From assembly GCA_030445275.1 (NCBI GenBank), contig JAUCSE010000053.1, positions 124,001-188,000 of the forward strand: DNA of 64,000 nucleotides, read 5' to 3'. The notes under the pieces were generated by a model. It had not been told where the DNA came from, did not search any database, and saw nothing but the letters and a program-made list of their open reading frames with translations. The translations under genes were made by a program, and so were the position numbers. Below are positions 25,402 through 34,076 of this stretch, piece after piece (the stretch's first letter is position 1; every line of letters starts with the position of its first letter). This DNA is from Mucilaginibacter sp. (GTDB lineage Bacteria; Bacteroidota; Bacteroidia; Sphingobacteriales; Sphingobacteriaceae).

Positions 25402-26274
25402 ATGGCTAAGAGAAATAAATCTATTCCCATAAATAAAATGACCGATCATTTCGATGCGGGTATTGCGTTTGAAAGATTAAACCTTAGCAAATCAGAAGAA
25501 ACAATATTAAATTCTTCAGACGAAGCGAGAATAGCACATAGGGAAGATCGTCATTCCTTCTTTTTACTTGAAAAGGGAACAGTTGTTGTTGAAATTGATT
25601 TTCAAAAATTCGAAATTAAGCCGTTTTCAATTGTGTATATGCATCCTGACCAGGTGCATCGTATTTTGAGACTTGAAAATGTGACCGTCACTAGTTGGGC
25701 GATCAATAATGAAAGCCTGAATCCAGAATTTCTGAAGTTGCTGGAAAGCTTCACTCCAGCAAAACCCTTAATGTTGGAGCAGGAAACGTTTTCCTTAATT
25801 TCCGAAGCGGTATCTCTTTGTATTAAAATTTTAAAACGTAAAAACGATAAACTTTATCACTCTTCATTAAAAGATAGCAGCAACGCATTAATCTCACTGG
25901 TTGTTTCACAATATTTGGCATCAGCTAAACCGACGGAAACGCTTTCACGATTTAAGCTTGTTGCAGATGCCTTTAAATTATTATTGGAAAGTAATTATAC
26001 CAGCGTCAAGAGCCCTACAGCGTATGCTCAAAAATTAAACATATCTGGTCCTTATTTGAACGAATGTGTCAAAAATGCGACCGGCTACTCCGTTTCCTAT
26101 CACATACAACAACGTATTATTTTAGAAGCAAAACGTTTGCTTTATCATTCCGATAAGTCTGTAAAAGAAATTTCGTCTCAACTGGGCTACGATGATTATC
26201 CTTATTTTTCAAAGCTTTTTCATAAAGCCGTCGGGTTGACACCACTAACGTTCCGGAATAAAAACCTCGATTAG
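25402..26274 (+). CDS. AraC-family transcriptional regulator
   Basis: 290 residues. The N-terminal cupin-like sensing domain (about 30-110) has the HSFFLLEKGTVVVEIDFQKFEIKPFSIVYMHPDQVHRI strand pattern. The C-terminal AraC domain (about 185-288) has two helix-turn-helix units (SPTAYAQKLNISGPYLNECVK and KEISSQLGYDDYPYFSKLFHKAVGLTP). A ribosome site GGGGG lies 5 bases before the ATG, unusually purine-rich for this window. The gene is followed after 80 bases by an FAD-dependent monooxygenase in the same direction, so it probably controls that enzyme. The inducer is unknown. Confidence 0.9.
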   Translation: MAKRNKSIPINKMTDHFDAGIAFERLNLSKSEETILNSSDEARIAHREDRHSFFLLEKGTVVVEIDFQKFEIKPFSIVYMHPDQVHRILRLENVTVTSWAINNESLNPEFLKLLESFTPAKPLMLEQETFSLISEAVSLCIKILKRKNDKLYHSSLKDSSNALISLVVSQYLASAKPTETLSRFKLVADAFKLLLESNYTSVKSPTAYAQKLNISGPYLNECVKNATGYSVSYHIQQRIILEAKRLLYHSDKSVKEISSQLGYDDYPYFSKLFHKAVGLTPLTFRNKNLD

Positions 26275-26354
26275 TACAATACCTACTTTGTATTGACATT
26301 GGTTGCCCTGATTATAGGGTGTTCCTTTGTGCTGTAAAATCAACTCTTAAAAAA

Positions 26355-27473
26355 ATGGGATCAATACAAGGAAAAAAAGTGCTCGTTTCGGGTGCAAGTA
26401 TGGCCGGTCTTTCAACCGCTCTATGGATGAACAAATTAGGTTACAACGTCACTGTTGTTGAAATGGCTAACGAACCCCGAACTGTCGGCGGGGCTGTTGA
26501 TATAAAGGGACCTACCGTTGCCGTGGTTAGGCGTATGGGAATTTATGAGCAATTAAAATCGAACGCTTTGAGTTTGGAATTGATTGAGTTTAAAAATGCT
26601 GAAGATGAAACTGAAAATTCAATTTTGGTGATCGACGAAAAGGAGGAAAATTCAACTGATGAAATAGAAATTGAACGGGATAAATTTGTGCGTATTTTAT
26701 TAGATGCGCTAAATAATGAAGTTGAATTCATTTTTAACGACAGTATCACGGCATTAAACGAAACAAAGGACACAATACAAGTTACTTTTAAAAGTGGACC
26801 TGTACGGGATTTCGATCTGGTGATTGGCTGCGACGGTATTCATTCAGTTGTGAGAAAAATTTGGTTTGGTCATGAAACTGAATATTCACATTTTCTGGGA
26901 GCCTATTCGTCTATTATCATTCTAAACAAAGTGCTAATAAAACAAAATACTATGCAAATGTATAATGTGCCAAATAAGGCTATTATGCTTAACGCTTATA
27001 ACAATAAGACCGATATTATTTTTTGTTTCAATTCAGAAAAAGAAATCACTTACGACTACCGGGATATAGCGCAACAAAGAAAAATCATTTTAGAAAAGTT
27101 TACTGGCCAAAGCTGGAGAGCCGCAGAATTACTGGAAGAACTGCAACATTCGAAGAATTTTTACTTCGATAAATTCTGTCAGATAAAAATGCCCTCGTGG
27201 ACAAAAGGCCGGGTGGCGTTGGTCGGGGATGCAGCTTATTGCGCTTCGCCCGCTGCGGGAATGGGTGCGTCATTGGCAGTAAGTGGAGCCGGGGCATTAG
27301 CGGATGCTTTGCAAAAACACAACGGCGATTTTAAATTGGCTTTTCAGGATTATAACAACAATTTGCGGCCATTTATTGAGGAAGTTCAAGCCCAAGCCGA
27401 ATTGGATTTAAAAGAAAATTTTATCCCCAGAACCGAAGAAGCTATAAGCAAAAGAAACACTACAGGTTTTTAG
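26355..27473 (+). CDS. FAD-dependent monooxygenase (PF01494-type)
   Basis: 372 residues from the ATG at 26355 (MGSIQGKK). The frame extends 12 codons upstream, but that start would move the beta-alpha-beta fold away from the N-terminus. FAD-binding motifs are all present: GASMAGLSTA (GxGxxG-like, Gly-to-Ala/Ser variant, about 11-20), LVIGCDGIHSVVRK (DG motif, near 165), and GRVALVGDAAYCASPAAGMGAS (GD motif, near 290). The family includes phenolic hydroxylases and the tetracycline-modifying TetX; overall similarity to TetX is only family level, and a substrate cannot be given. It is cytoplasmic with no membrane segment. It follows an AraC regulator gene in the same direction and may be controlled by it. 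Confidence 0.9.
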   Translation: MGSIQGKKVLVSGASMAGLSTALWMNKLGYNVTVVEMANEPRTVGGAVDIKGPTVAVVRRMGIYEQLKSNALSLELIEFKNAEDETENSILVIDEKEENSTDEIEIERDKFVRILLDALNNEVEFIFNDSITALNETKDTIQVTFKSGPVRDFDLVIGCDGIHSVVRKIWFGHETEYSHFLGAYSSIIILNKVLIKQNTMQMYNVPNKAIMLNAYNNKTDIIFCFNSEKEITYDYRDIAQQRKIILEKFTGQSWRAAELLEELQHSKNFYFDKFCQIKMPSWTKGRVALVGDAAYCASPAAGMGASLAVSGAGALADALQKHNGDFKLAFQDYNNNLRPFIEEVQAQAELDLKENFIPRTEEAISKRNTTGF

Positions 27474-27678
27474 TAAACGAACGATGCATTTACAATATAA
27501 TAGGTACAGTTACAGGGATATATCACTTACTCTGCCTTTAAGCTTTAGGCGGGTTATTCAGCAAGTCCCTATTCGTCAGCACCATCCTGTGAAATTCTGC
27601 AGGGTCATAAAGCCAGTTACTTCTGATTAAAGACAATCTCGATAATTCTCTTCATTTAAATATTAGTTACAGTTACCA

Positions 27679-27963
27679 CTAGTTAAAAACTGAACGTTTG
27701 CTTTGGCCTACATCGTTCAAAATCTTGAGAATATCATCATACTTGTAATAAAGTATGCCACCAATTTTTGAAAAAGGCAGCGTACCATTATCTCTTAACG
27801 TTTGCAAGGTGTTTGTTGAGATTTTAAGCAAATTTTTAACCTGATAGCTTTTTAACCATTTCTTCGGTTCTTCAGTTGATTTACCTACAATTGAAATAAT
27901 CTTATTAATTAACCGTTCTTCAAACTCTTGCAAATCCTCTTTCGTTATAATCTCTGCTGCCAT
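27679..27963 (-). CDS. Helix-turn-helix protein, excisionase/HTH_17 type
   Basis: 94 residues from the ATG at 27963 (MAAEIITKEDLQEFEERLI). The frame is open to 28008, but this internal start gives the usual length and opening of such proteins. A lysine-glutamate helix is followed by WLKSYQVKNLLKISTNTLQTLRDNGTLPFSKIGGILYYKYDDI, the MerR-like winged helix with the GxLPxxKxG-x-x-Y signature of excisionase-type (HTH_17) proteins found in Bacteroidota integrative elements. It could direct excision or regulate element genes. A dyad repeat shared with the parA upstream region lies 64 bases upstream of the start, the same arrangement as for parA. No integrase gene is near it in the window. Confidence 0.8.
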   Translation of the reverse strand: MAAEIITKEDLQEFEERLINKIISIVGKSTEEPKKWLKSYQVKNLLKISTNTLQTLRDNGTLPFSKIGGILYYKYDDILKILNDVGQSKRSVFN

Positions 27964-28026
27964 GATTATTATCTGGTTTTGGTAATTGAATAGAACAAAT
28001 CTCTTCATTTACTAAAATGATCCCAT

Positions 28027-28052
28027 CCGATATAATCCGAGTCGGAGTATGA
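28027..28052. repeat. Dyad-containing repeat, copy 2 (upstream of the HTH gene)
   Basis: CCGATAT, then AATCCGAGTCGGA, then GTATGA. It matches 19139-19163 except for one base and one inserted G, in the same orientation. It lies 64 bases upstream of the helix-turn-helix start. Confidence 0.7.
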
Positions 28053-28228
28053 TTTTTTTAATTCCAGATTGAAGTTGCCATTAAAAATTTTTATTTATTT
28101 TTGTAAAGCAGAACGTTAATAGCGTGCAGATTGCTACGAGAACTTTGATTTTAAAGCTAATACCTAATCCGTAACCTTTAACGCCTCAAAGTTTATAAGT
28201 ATATAATAATCAACTACATACAGCTAAA

Positions 28229-28252
28229 GGTTCGATCCCAGCTGATACCACA
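28229..28252 (+). other. tRNA 3'-end-like segment, candidate attachment site remnant
   Basis: GGTTCGATCCCAGCTGATAC followed by CACA resembles a T-arm 3' half, acceptor strand and discriminator. No matching 5' half exists upstream, so this is at best the 3' end duplicated by integration. A terminator-like hairpin follows at once, as it does after many tRNA genes. Weak evidence. Confidence 0.3.
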
Positions 28253-28285
28253 AACAGCCTTCTCAAAGAAATCTGAGAGGCTGTT
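28253..28285. terminator. Strong hairpin with flanking T-run
   Basis: AACAGCCTTCTCA pairs with TGAGAGGCTGTT (one bulge) around an 8-base loop; CTGTTTT follows on the plus strand. Bidirectional terminator-like structure near the island border. Confidence 0.65.
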
Positions 28286-28637
28286 CTGTTTTAATTATCT
28301 GTTATAAACCTTCTTAGTTTACCACAAGTGACACTCGCGGTGTGTTATCACATCTTCATGCGCTCTATCCGTCGATCAGATCTACCTCTGCAACATTCAA
28401 GGTCATTTATTGGTTACTATGTATCCTCAAACTCACGAGGATATCTGACTGTGCCTGAAACACCATATAGACCATCTTTCTCTAGTTCAATAGCCATAAA
28501 AATATTCTTTTTAAAGTAAAAAGTTAATTTCATAAAAAAATACCATAAGAGTTACGGCACAAATGGAATGGTCTTAGGCTATATTCATAGTGTTGAGAGT
28601 TGGAGATTGGGTGTGTAGCAATCATTAATTAATATAA

Positions 28638-30665
28638 TCAAAGTTTTAAATCAATATTATCAAAACCAACAGTAGTGGATATTGCTGCCAAACCAGATGA
28701 AACAGCTAAACCCACAGATACCTGTTTTTTTAACCGGCAGGTTGCTGAACCGATTTTTGTCCAGCTTTTTCCGTCAACAGAAGAATAACCGGAGAATTCA
28801 TTTCCTCTTCGCTGTAAACGAAGCCAGTAATATCCAGTCAGGCGGCTAAAGGCGACTACTGGTTCCGAAAGTTCCGGGTTTGATGCAACAATCTTTACTT
28901 TATCATCAGATGTAGCCCGGGAAAGCAGTCTGGTATACCATTGGGGCGCTTCTAATTGCCCTGATGATTCCGGCTTTATTATACATGCTACCTCTGATGC
29001 GTTATCGGCCAATCCTTCGCGTATAACCAGTCCAAAACCGGTGAACTGTGAGCTAATCTGCGGAACATAGCGGGCAGTGATAGTTCCGTTTCCGTTCAAA
29101 GTGGTATATACAAATTTAAACTGGTCATGGGTAGCCTCTATCCCTTTCCCGCCAGCTATTATGGTGAATTGTTGCCCGTCAAAACTTGCGGTACCTTTTT
29201 GTGCCCCCTCATCCCCAATGTTTGCCTGCTCCCAATTGGCTGGAAAACCTGTTGTGATGCTAACCGGATAGGCGTTTACACTCTCGCCAGATATATTAGA
29301 TGCGGAAACAGTATAGTAATAGGTTCGATTATTCGCTCCTTTATTATCATGGTATAGGGAATTGACAATGTTTCTGGCTAAAACCGAATAAGGTCCATTT
29401 TTCTGTTCCGCTCTTTTTATGGTGTAATATTTCGCACCTGTGGAGGCTACCCAGGTTATGGTATTACCGTCTGTCAATGATGTTTGTGCTAATAAACCGG
29501 CTGGAGCAGCCGGTATGGTATGGATACTGTCGTCGCGATCTGTCGCGGTTGTTCTGGTGTAAAGCAGCGTACCGAATCCCACATGATCAGCACCCGGAAG
29601 CCCTTGCTGTTCAGGCCTAATCTTTTCTGCAGCTTGTTGGGTATAAGGCGCAGCTAAACCCATGCGTTTTACATAGTGGTTATAGATCTGCTCGTATACA
29701 GCCCGAAGTCTTCCCCCGCCTTCTGTTGATAGCTGTTGGTGCATATATTTACCTGTCTTATCCATCGCAGGCGCATACGGCACATCCTGCCCCAGATTAT
29801 ACTTCGCGGTATATTCAAACCCCTTTAATAAGCGATTATCAGCATATGCATACAGGTTTAATCCCTGGTGCCATGCCATTTCTGCACAATCACCCAAATG
29901 AGCTATACCCAGCTGAGTATGGCTCTGATCCCGTCCGCTTTCCTGGCATTGCCCGGCTTCGTTAATAATATAATTAACCAGGCTACCATCGCCTGCACCA
30001 TTGATATAATAATGTAAAGCCCGTTCAAATATGGGGCGATCGTTGCAAAAAACACCTATCGCCATCATGGTTTTCATGGCTGCAGCATCCCAGTTGCCAT
30101 TGGCAAAGGGTGCAAAATCTTTGATAACCGGGTAAATCACTTTCCGAAAATGTTTCTCTGTATTTTCAATGCCCGCCGCGGACCAACCCGAATGGGTATA
30201 TCGCAAAATCTCCGCAGCATTTACCATTTTAAAGGGGCCAAGTCCGGCCATTAGTACGGCATCACGCCCGGTGATTGATTTTAATGTCGATGACCACGCA
30301 TTAACAATCTCAATGGCTTTATTCGCATATTCCTGTTGACCTGTGAGCGCCCACATTAATGCATTTTGATAAGCGGCATTTGCATCCGCATCATAAATAC
30401 CCTGCCCTATAGTTGGATTTCTACCTACCATCTTCATGGGCCCTTGTATATAATAGTTACTTTGCGATTGTGGATGTGCTTGAAAAACCAGAAAACCGCT
30501 ATATACAGGCCCCTGTTTCTCCTTTATTGCCACTTTCATCCGCTCTATATCACCCTTGTTTTGCAGTAATCCAGGATGTATAAATGCCTGCGCTTTTACA
30601 TCATCAAATGGACATATTAATAAAAAGCCGCATAGAAGTAAACATAGTCCTCTTATATAGTTCAT
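28638..30665 (-). CDS. Alginate-lyase-superfamily (PL38-like) enzyme with Fn3 and C-terminal beta-domain
   Basis: 675 residues. Signal peptide (LCLLLCGFLLICPF, cleavage near KAQA). Lyase domain (about 28-385): AFIHPGLLQNKGDIERMK start, AAYQNALMWALTG, NAWSSTLKSITG, NGNWDAAAMKTMMAIGVF, and the signature GQCQESGRDQSHTQLGI. An Fn3 module (about 400-480, APAGLLAQ...YYYTVSASNISGES) and a C-terminal domain (TITARYVPQISSQFTGFGLVIRE...SVGLAVSS, about 490-675) of DUF1349 type follow. The lyase fold suits beta-elimination on a uronate polysaccharide such as alginate or glucuronan; the substrate is not certain. It is probably the last gene of the GH28-like operon. A second copy of the lyase domain with different accessory domains lies at 53.7-55.4 kb. 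Confidence 0.82.
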   Translation of the reverse strand: MNYIRGLCLLLCGFLLICPFDDVKAQAFIHPGLLQNKGDIERMKVAIKEKQGPVYSGFLVFQAHPQSQSNYYIQGPMKMVGRNPTIGQGIYDADANAAYQNALMWALTGQQEYANKAIEIVNAWSSTLKSITGRDAVLMAGLGPFKMVNAAEILRYTHSGWSAAGIENTEKHFRKVIYPVIKDFAPFANGNWDAAAMKTMMAIGVFCNDRPIFERALHYYINGAGDGSLVNYIINEAGQCQESGRDQSHTQLGIAHLGDCAEMAWHQGLNLYAYADNRLLKGFEYTAKYNLGQDVPYAPAMDKTGKYMHQQLSTEGGGRLRAVYEQIYNHYVKRMGLAAPYTQQAAEKIRPEQQGLPGADHVGFGTLLYTRTTATDRDDSIHTIPAAPAGLLAQTSLTDGNTITWVASTGAKYYTIKRAEQKNGPYSVLARNIVNSLYHDNKGANNRTYYYTVSASNISGESVNAYPVSITTGFPANWEQANIGDEGAQKGTASFDGQQFTIIAGGKGIEATHDQFKFVYTTLNGNGTITARYVPQISSQFTGFGLVIREGLADNASEVACIIKPESSGQLEAPQWYTRLLSRATSDDKVKIVASNPELSEPVVAFSRLTGYYWLRLQRRGNEFSGYSSVDGKSWTKIGSATCRLKKQVSVGLAVSSGLAAISTTVGFDNIDLKL

Positions 30666-30775
30666 GGTTTCATTATGATATTGTATCTTATAAAATATTG
30701 GTTTTAAATGTTTTTTAATACCTCAAAAACTATTTAGCTTTTGTTTTCCGGTAGTATGCCAATAAGACCCTTACA

Positions 30776-32389
30776 TTATCTGATAATATAAAAAGTTTGT
30801 TCCACAGGCTCTGCAGATTGGTATAAAGGTTCTGTTCCCCTCCCCCATTGGTAAGCGACGACCTTAACCTTTACAGGATATTTACTTTTAACAGGGATGG
30901 GTGTAAATTTAATCATCTCTTTTTCCACGTATGCCGGCCCCGAAATAATATAATAATCTACGGGTAATCCCGAATTTGATGTGGCGTGTAAAGTCTGTTC
31001 TTTTATATCATATTTCACATTCTGCAATTGGGGAAATTTGATTTCCTGGGATTTTCCGACCACCAATTTAGCAGGTATCGTCATTTTACCCGGTTGCACC
31101 GCATGACGATATTCCCAATCGCCTGCATTTTCCTCCTGTATCCAAAGTTCACCGCCCATCCCTGTCCGATCAAACTGTAACTTGAATGAGGTAAGGCCTG
31201 TTTGTATTGCCGGGCCTGTAATCACTCTAAAACTAATGGGGCCGGATGCATGTCCAAGCTTTTGGCCTGCACCAATAAGTTCTGAGGGCATTTCCGGTAA
31301 AAAGCCGCCTTTTAGTTGAAAAGAAATACCGTCAGCTCCCGGCAAAAATTTCAAAGCAGCATAACCTAGTTTGGCTACTGGCAATAATTGGGCATCTTGT
31401 ATGAACGTAAGCATTTGTCGCTTGCGTTCTACACGGTCGCCTTCAAACTCCATCGCTGCCATTGCTGTTTCCTGGTCAAAAAACCAATAGCCACTGGCGC
31501 TTCCACCCTTAAATGATCTATAGGGGGCTGGCTTAAATTCATCCTTTTCCATACCTCCTGCACCAGTTAACCAACCTGATGATTTATCAACCGATTTTAA
31601 AGCGATTTGTCCCGGCCCTGGCAAACGGTAATGACACGCTTTACGGATATAAAGCGCAATAAACTTTGCCAGATGGGCTGACCAATCGAAATGCCCGCCG
31701 CCCGGATCGGTCACTACACCAACCAGATTATCTGCATCGCGGACACGTAAAGCTAAAGCGGTTTGCTTGACCACCGGCCAGTAAAAATCACGGTCGCCGG
31801 GTTTGGTTGCCGGATCCAGTACACGGTATTGGGGCCACTCCGTGGTTTCTCCCACTACATAACAAAGCGGAATGTCTTTAAACTTCAATGAATCTGGTAG
31901 TGGTATGGTTTTAACAGGGATGCAGGCGATAGTACGCCCGGGCAGTGCATTGGCGAAGGTCCAGGCAAAATATCCATTGGCCGAATGTCCCATTGGTATT
32001 ACCGGGGCTTTTTTTAATTCCTCGTAACCCGACTCTTGTGCCAGCTCATCCATCATTTGTTGAAAAACGGCTTCCATGCCAGGTTTCATATCAGCGGTAA
32101 AAGATTGGTCACTCTTTTGTGCGGGGCCAACCCAGATAATACCCAGCCCCATCTCTGCCGCTGTACGGCGTATTAACGGATCCTCCAACCAGTTACGCTC
32201 CAATAAGTTAGCCAGAGATATGATCACACCTTTAACCTGCTTGCAAGCAGGAGGTATCCATAGATAAGCATTCCGGGTACCGACTTTCGCGCTATACTGA
32301 TAAACATGATCTTCAAGTTTATCCTGAGCCCAGCACCTACCCATCAAAATAAAAACAGTCAGCAATAAAAGGGTAATCTTAGAGGTCAT
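30776..32389 (-). CDS. Secreted alpha/beta hydrolase with C-terminal beta-domains, copy 2
   Basis: 537 residues, signal peptide ending CWAQ. The N-terminal half (about 30-260) is an alpha/beta hydrolase: AYLWIPPACKQVKGVIIS, IPMGHSANGYFAW with nucleophile Ser136 in GHSxxG, and DPGGGHFDWSAHLAKFIALY with the candidate His. The C-terminal half (about 275-537) is beta-rich and ends in a typical tail (FTPIPVKSKYPVKVKVVAYQ WGRG...PVEQTFYI). It is a clear paralogue of the preceding gene. Esterases in PULs usually remove acetyl, feruloyl or similar decorations. No CE family match could be made. It begins 25 bases after its paralogue ends, in the GH28-like operon. Confidence 0.75.
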   Translation of the reverse strand: MTSKITLLLLTVFILMGRCWAQDKLEDHVYQYSAKVGTRNAYLWIPPACKQVKGVIISLANLLERNWLEDPLIRRTAAEMGLGIIWVGPAQKSDQSFTADMKPGMEAVFQQMMDELAQESGYEELKKAPVIPMGHSANGYFAWTFANALPGRTIACIPVKTIPLPDSLKFKDIPLCYVVGETTEWPQYRVLDPATKPGDRDFYWPVVKQTALALRVRDADNLVGVVTDPGGGHFDWSAHLAKFIALYIRKACHYRLPGPGQIALKSVDKSSGWLTGAGGMEKDEFKPAPYRSFKGGSASGYWFFDQETAMAAMEFEGDRVERKRQMLTFIQDAQLLPVAKLGYAALKFLPGADGISFQLKGGFLPEMPSELIGAGQKLGHASGPISFRVITGPAIQTGLTSFKLQFDRTGMGGELWIQEENAGDWEYRHAVQPGKMTIPAKLVVGKSQEIKFPQLQNVKYDIKEQTLHATSNSGLPVDYYIISGPAYVEKEMIKFTPIPVKSKYPVKVKVVAYQWGRGTEPLYQSAEPVEQTFYIIR

Positions 32390-32414
32390 GGGGGCTACAA
32401 CTTAATTTCTATCA

Positions 32415-34076
32415 TTATTTATTGATCCAGAATACACGCTCAACCTGCTCTGCGGTTTGCAGCTTTGGTTCATTACTATTGCCGTATTGCCAGGCTATTA
32501 CCGTTACTTTTACCGGAAACTTGCTGCGAGGCGGTATTGCAGTCAAACTTAAACAATCACCTATTATTTGCGCTGGGCCATCCTGTACATAGAAGCTAAC
32601 AGGGACATGGGCATCTGACATAGCATTGAGTTTTATCTCCTTTTTATTCGGTTGCTGATCGGGTATAGCCGAAAAGACAATATGTTGTTCTTTCCCTTGT
32701 GAATTTCTGGGAGGTATTGACATTAAAGCCTGCTGCACTGCCGGTTTATATTCATTATCGCCCGGGTGGCTGGCCGAAAACCACAGTTCATAACTATGAG
32801 AAGATTCATAAAACCCTTTTTGAGGATGAACCATGAATGTGGAATCATTGATTTTAACAAACGGCCCGGTGATGCGGTCAACGGTGATAGGTGAACTATC
32901 TTTAGTATGATCAATAGGCCACCCAACCGGCATATTTGCCCAGTCTGCAGGTCTTGGACTTCCACCGGGAACCGTATCATAAAAGGTAGTATGTACTTTA
33001 AAAGTAATACCATCAGCCTCTGGCTCAAATTTCAGGTTAAACTGTTGATGGACATTATGCTGCTCCAATAACTTACCACGTTGCATATAACCAATCAGTT
33101 GCGGCTTCTGATTACGGTGTTGAGCCTCATAATCGGCTGTTGCATTGGCCATCTCCTCATCAAAGTACCAGAAAGCCTGAGTACGATCACCCTGATATTG
33201 ATCAATTGGTGCAGGCTTTGCCGAGGGAATCTGATCGAAGCGCCATTTATCAACCAGCCAGCCTGTTTTTGCAGGATCAGTGGGTATTAGTTTAGGTGCC
33301 CGCCCATCAGGAGTATTTTTAGGCATGCGGTATTGAACCGTTTTTTTTAAGTAGAGCGCGATATAAGCCGCCTTACTGTCGGTACTTGCGAAATGAAACT
33401 CTGCCGGACAGGATAGCATACTTAATGGCATCAAAAGATGAGCTTGCCTTTCCTTCAATCCTTCTGCTGACCAATTGTTGGCAGCTTCATATTCACCCAT
33501 TGTTTCCAGACATGGGATATAATCAACATTTCTGTTTCCCCATATATCGGGGGCAAAAGAAGGATGCCTGAAATATGGCCATTGCCCGCTGACCGAAATG
33601 GCAGCTAACGCCCGTTCGGAATTCCATGCTGCCATATAATAGGGATTGCTTGCTGCGGCCGAATGCCCCAGACCAACAAAAGGGACGTAAGCAAGTTCGG
33701 AATAACCGGATATTTTGGCCAGCTCATTCATAATACTATTGAAAGTTTCGCCAGCACCCTGATCAAAATGAAATAAAAGATCGTATGCGGGACTTACCCA
33801 GACTTCGGCAAACCCAAGTTTTCCCATCTCCTTTCTGAAACCTGAATTCTCCAGTATGGATTGTTCTTCCATATTATTCTGCGCAAAGATGAACGCCTTT
33901 ACTTTTTTGCAGTCTGGCGGTATCCACAAAAATGCCCTTGCTTCGCCAGTATTTTCTTTAGCACTTTTTACCGATACCGCCCACTGCCATACTGCGTTCT
34001 GTGCAATAACAGCAGTATTGAATAATAAACAAATATGCAGCATGCTTAGGCACGCATATACCTGATATCTTTTCAT
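32415..34076 (-). CDS. Secreted alpha/beta hydrolase with C-terminal beta-domains, copy 1
   Basis: 553 residues, signal peptide ending VIAQ. It has the same layout as the next gene: FLWIPPDCKKVKAFIFAQNN, GLGHSAAASNPYYMAAW (nucleophile Ser139), a C-terminal beta-region, and an almost identical tail pattern (TAIPPRSKFPVKVTVIAWQYG...AEQVERVFWI). In this copy the GHSxxG last glycine is Ala, and the candidate His lies in AEFHFASTDSKAAYIALYLKK rather than GGGHFDW, so specificity or activity may differ. The start codon overlaps the stop of the GH28-like gene (ATGA), a sign of translational coupling. Role presumed: ester removal during polysaccharide breakdown. Confidence 0.75.
   Translation of the reverse strand: MKRYQVYACLSMLHICLLFNTAVIAQNAVWQWAVSVKSAKENTGEARAFLWIPPDCKKVKAFIFAQNNMEEQSILENSGFRKEMGKLGFAEVWVSPAYDLLFHFDQGAGETFNSIMNELAKISGYSELAYVPFVGLGHSAAASNPYYMAAWNSERALAAISVSGQWPYFRHPSFAPDIWGNRNVDYIPCLETMGEYEAANNWSAEGLKERQAHLLMPLSMLSCPAEFHFASTDSKAAYIALYLKKTVQYRMPKNTPDGRAPKLIPTDPAKTGWLVDKWRFDQIPSAKPAPIDQYQGDRTQAFWYFDEEMANATADYEAQHRNQKPQLIGYMQRGKLLEQHNVHQQFNLKFEPEADGITFKVHTTFYDTVPGGSPRPADWANMPVGWPIDHTKDSSPITVDRITGPFVKINDSTFMVHPQKGFYESSHSYELWFSASHPGDNEYKPAVQQALMSIPPRNSQGKEQHIVFSAIPDQQPNKKEIKLNAMSDAHVPVSFYVQDGPAQIIGDCLSLTAIPPRSKFPVKVTVIAWQYGNSNEPKLQTAEQVERVFWINK

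Larger units (their letters stand above)
28009..28637. other. Long non-coding stretch with candidate attachment site
   Basis: 629 bases with no supportable gene. It holds the second dyad repeat (28027-28052), a tRNA-3'-end-like sequence (28229-28252) and a strong hairpin (28253-28285). The rest, up to 28637, is AT-rich and unremarkable. A 63-codon open frame at 28328-28519 has no coding character. This is the probable border between the island and PUL2. Confidence 0.5.

Noticed and set aside
26319..26354. Longer start for the FAD monooxygenase
   Set aside because: Twelve extra residues would precede the Rossmann motif with no conserved role; the internal ATG fits the family better.
28328..28519. 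63-codon plus-strand frame in the long non-coding stretch
   Set aside because: No signal, domain or codon bias, and no ribosome site; looks random.
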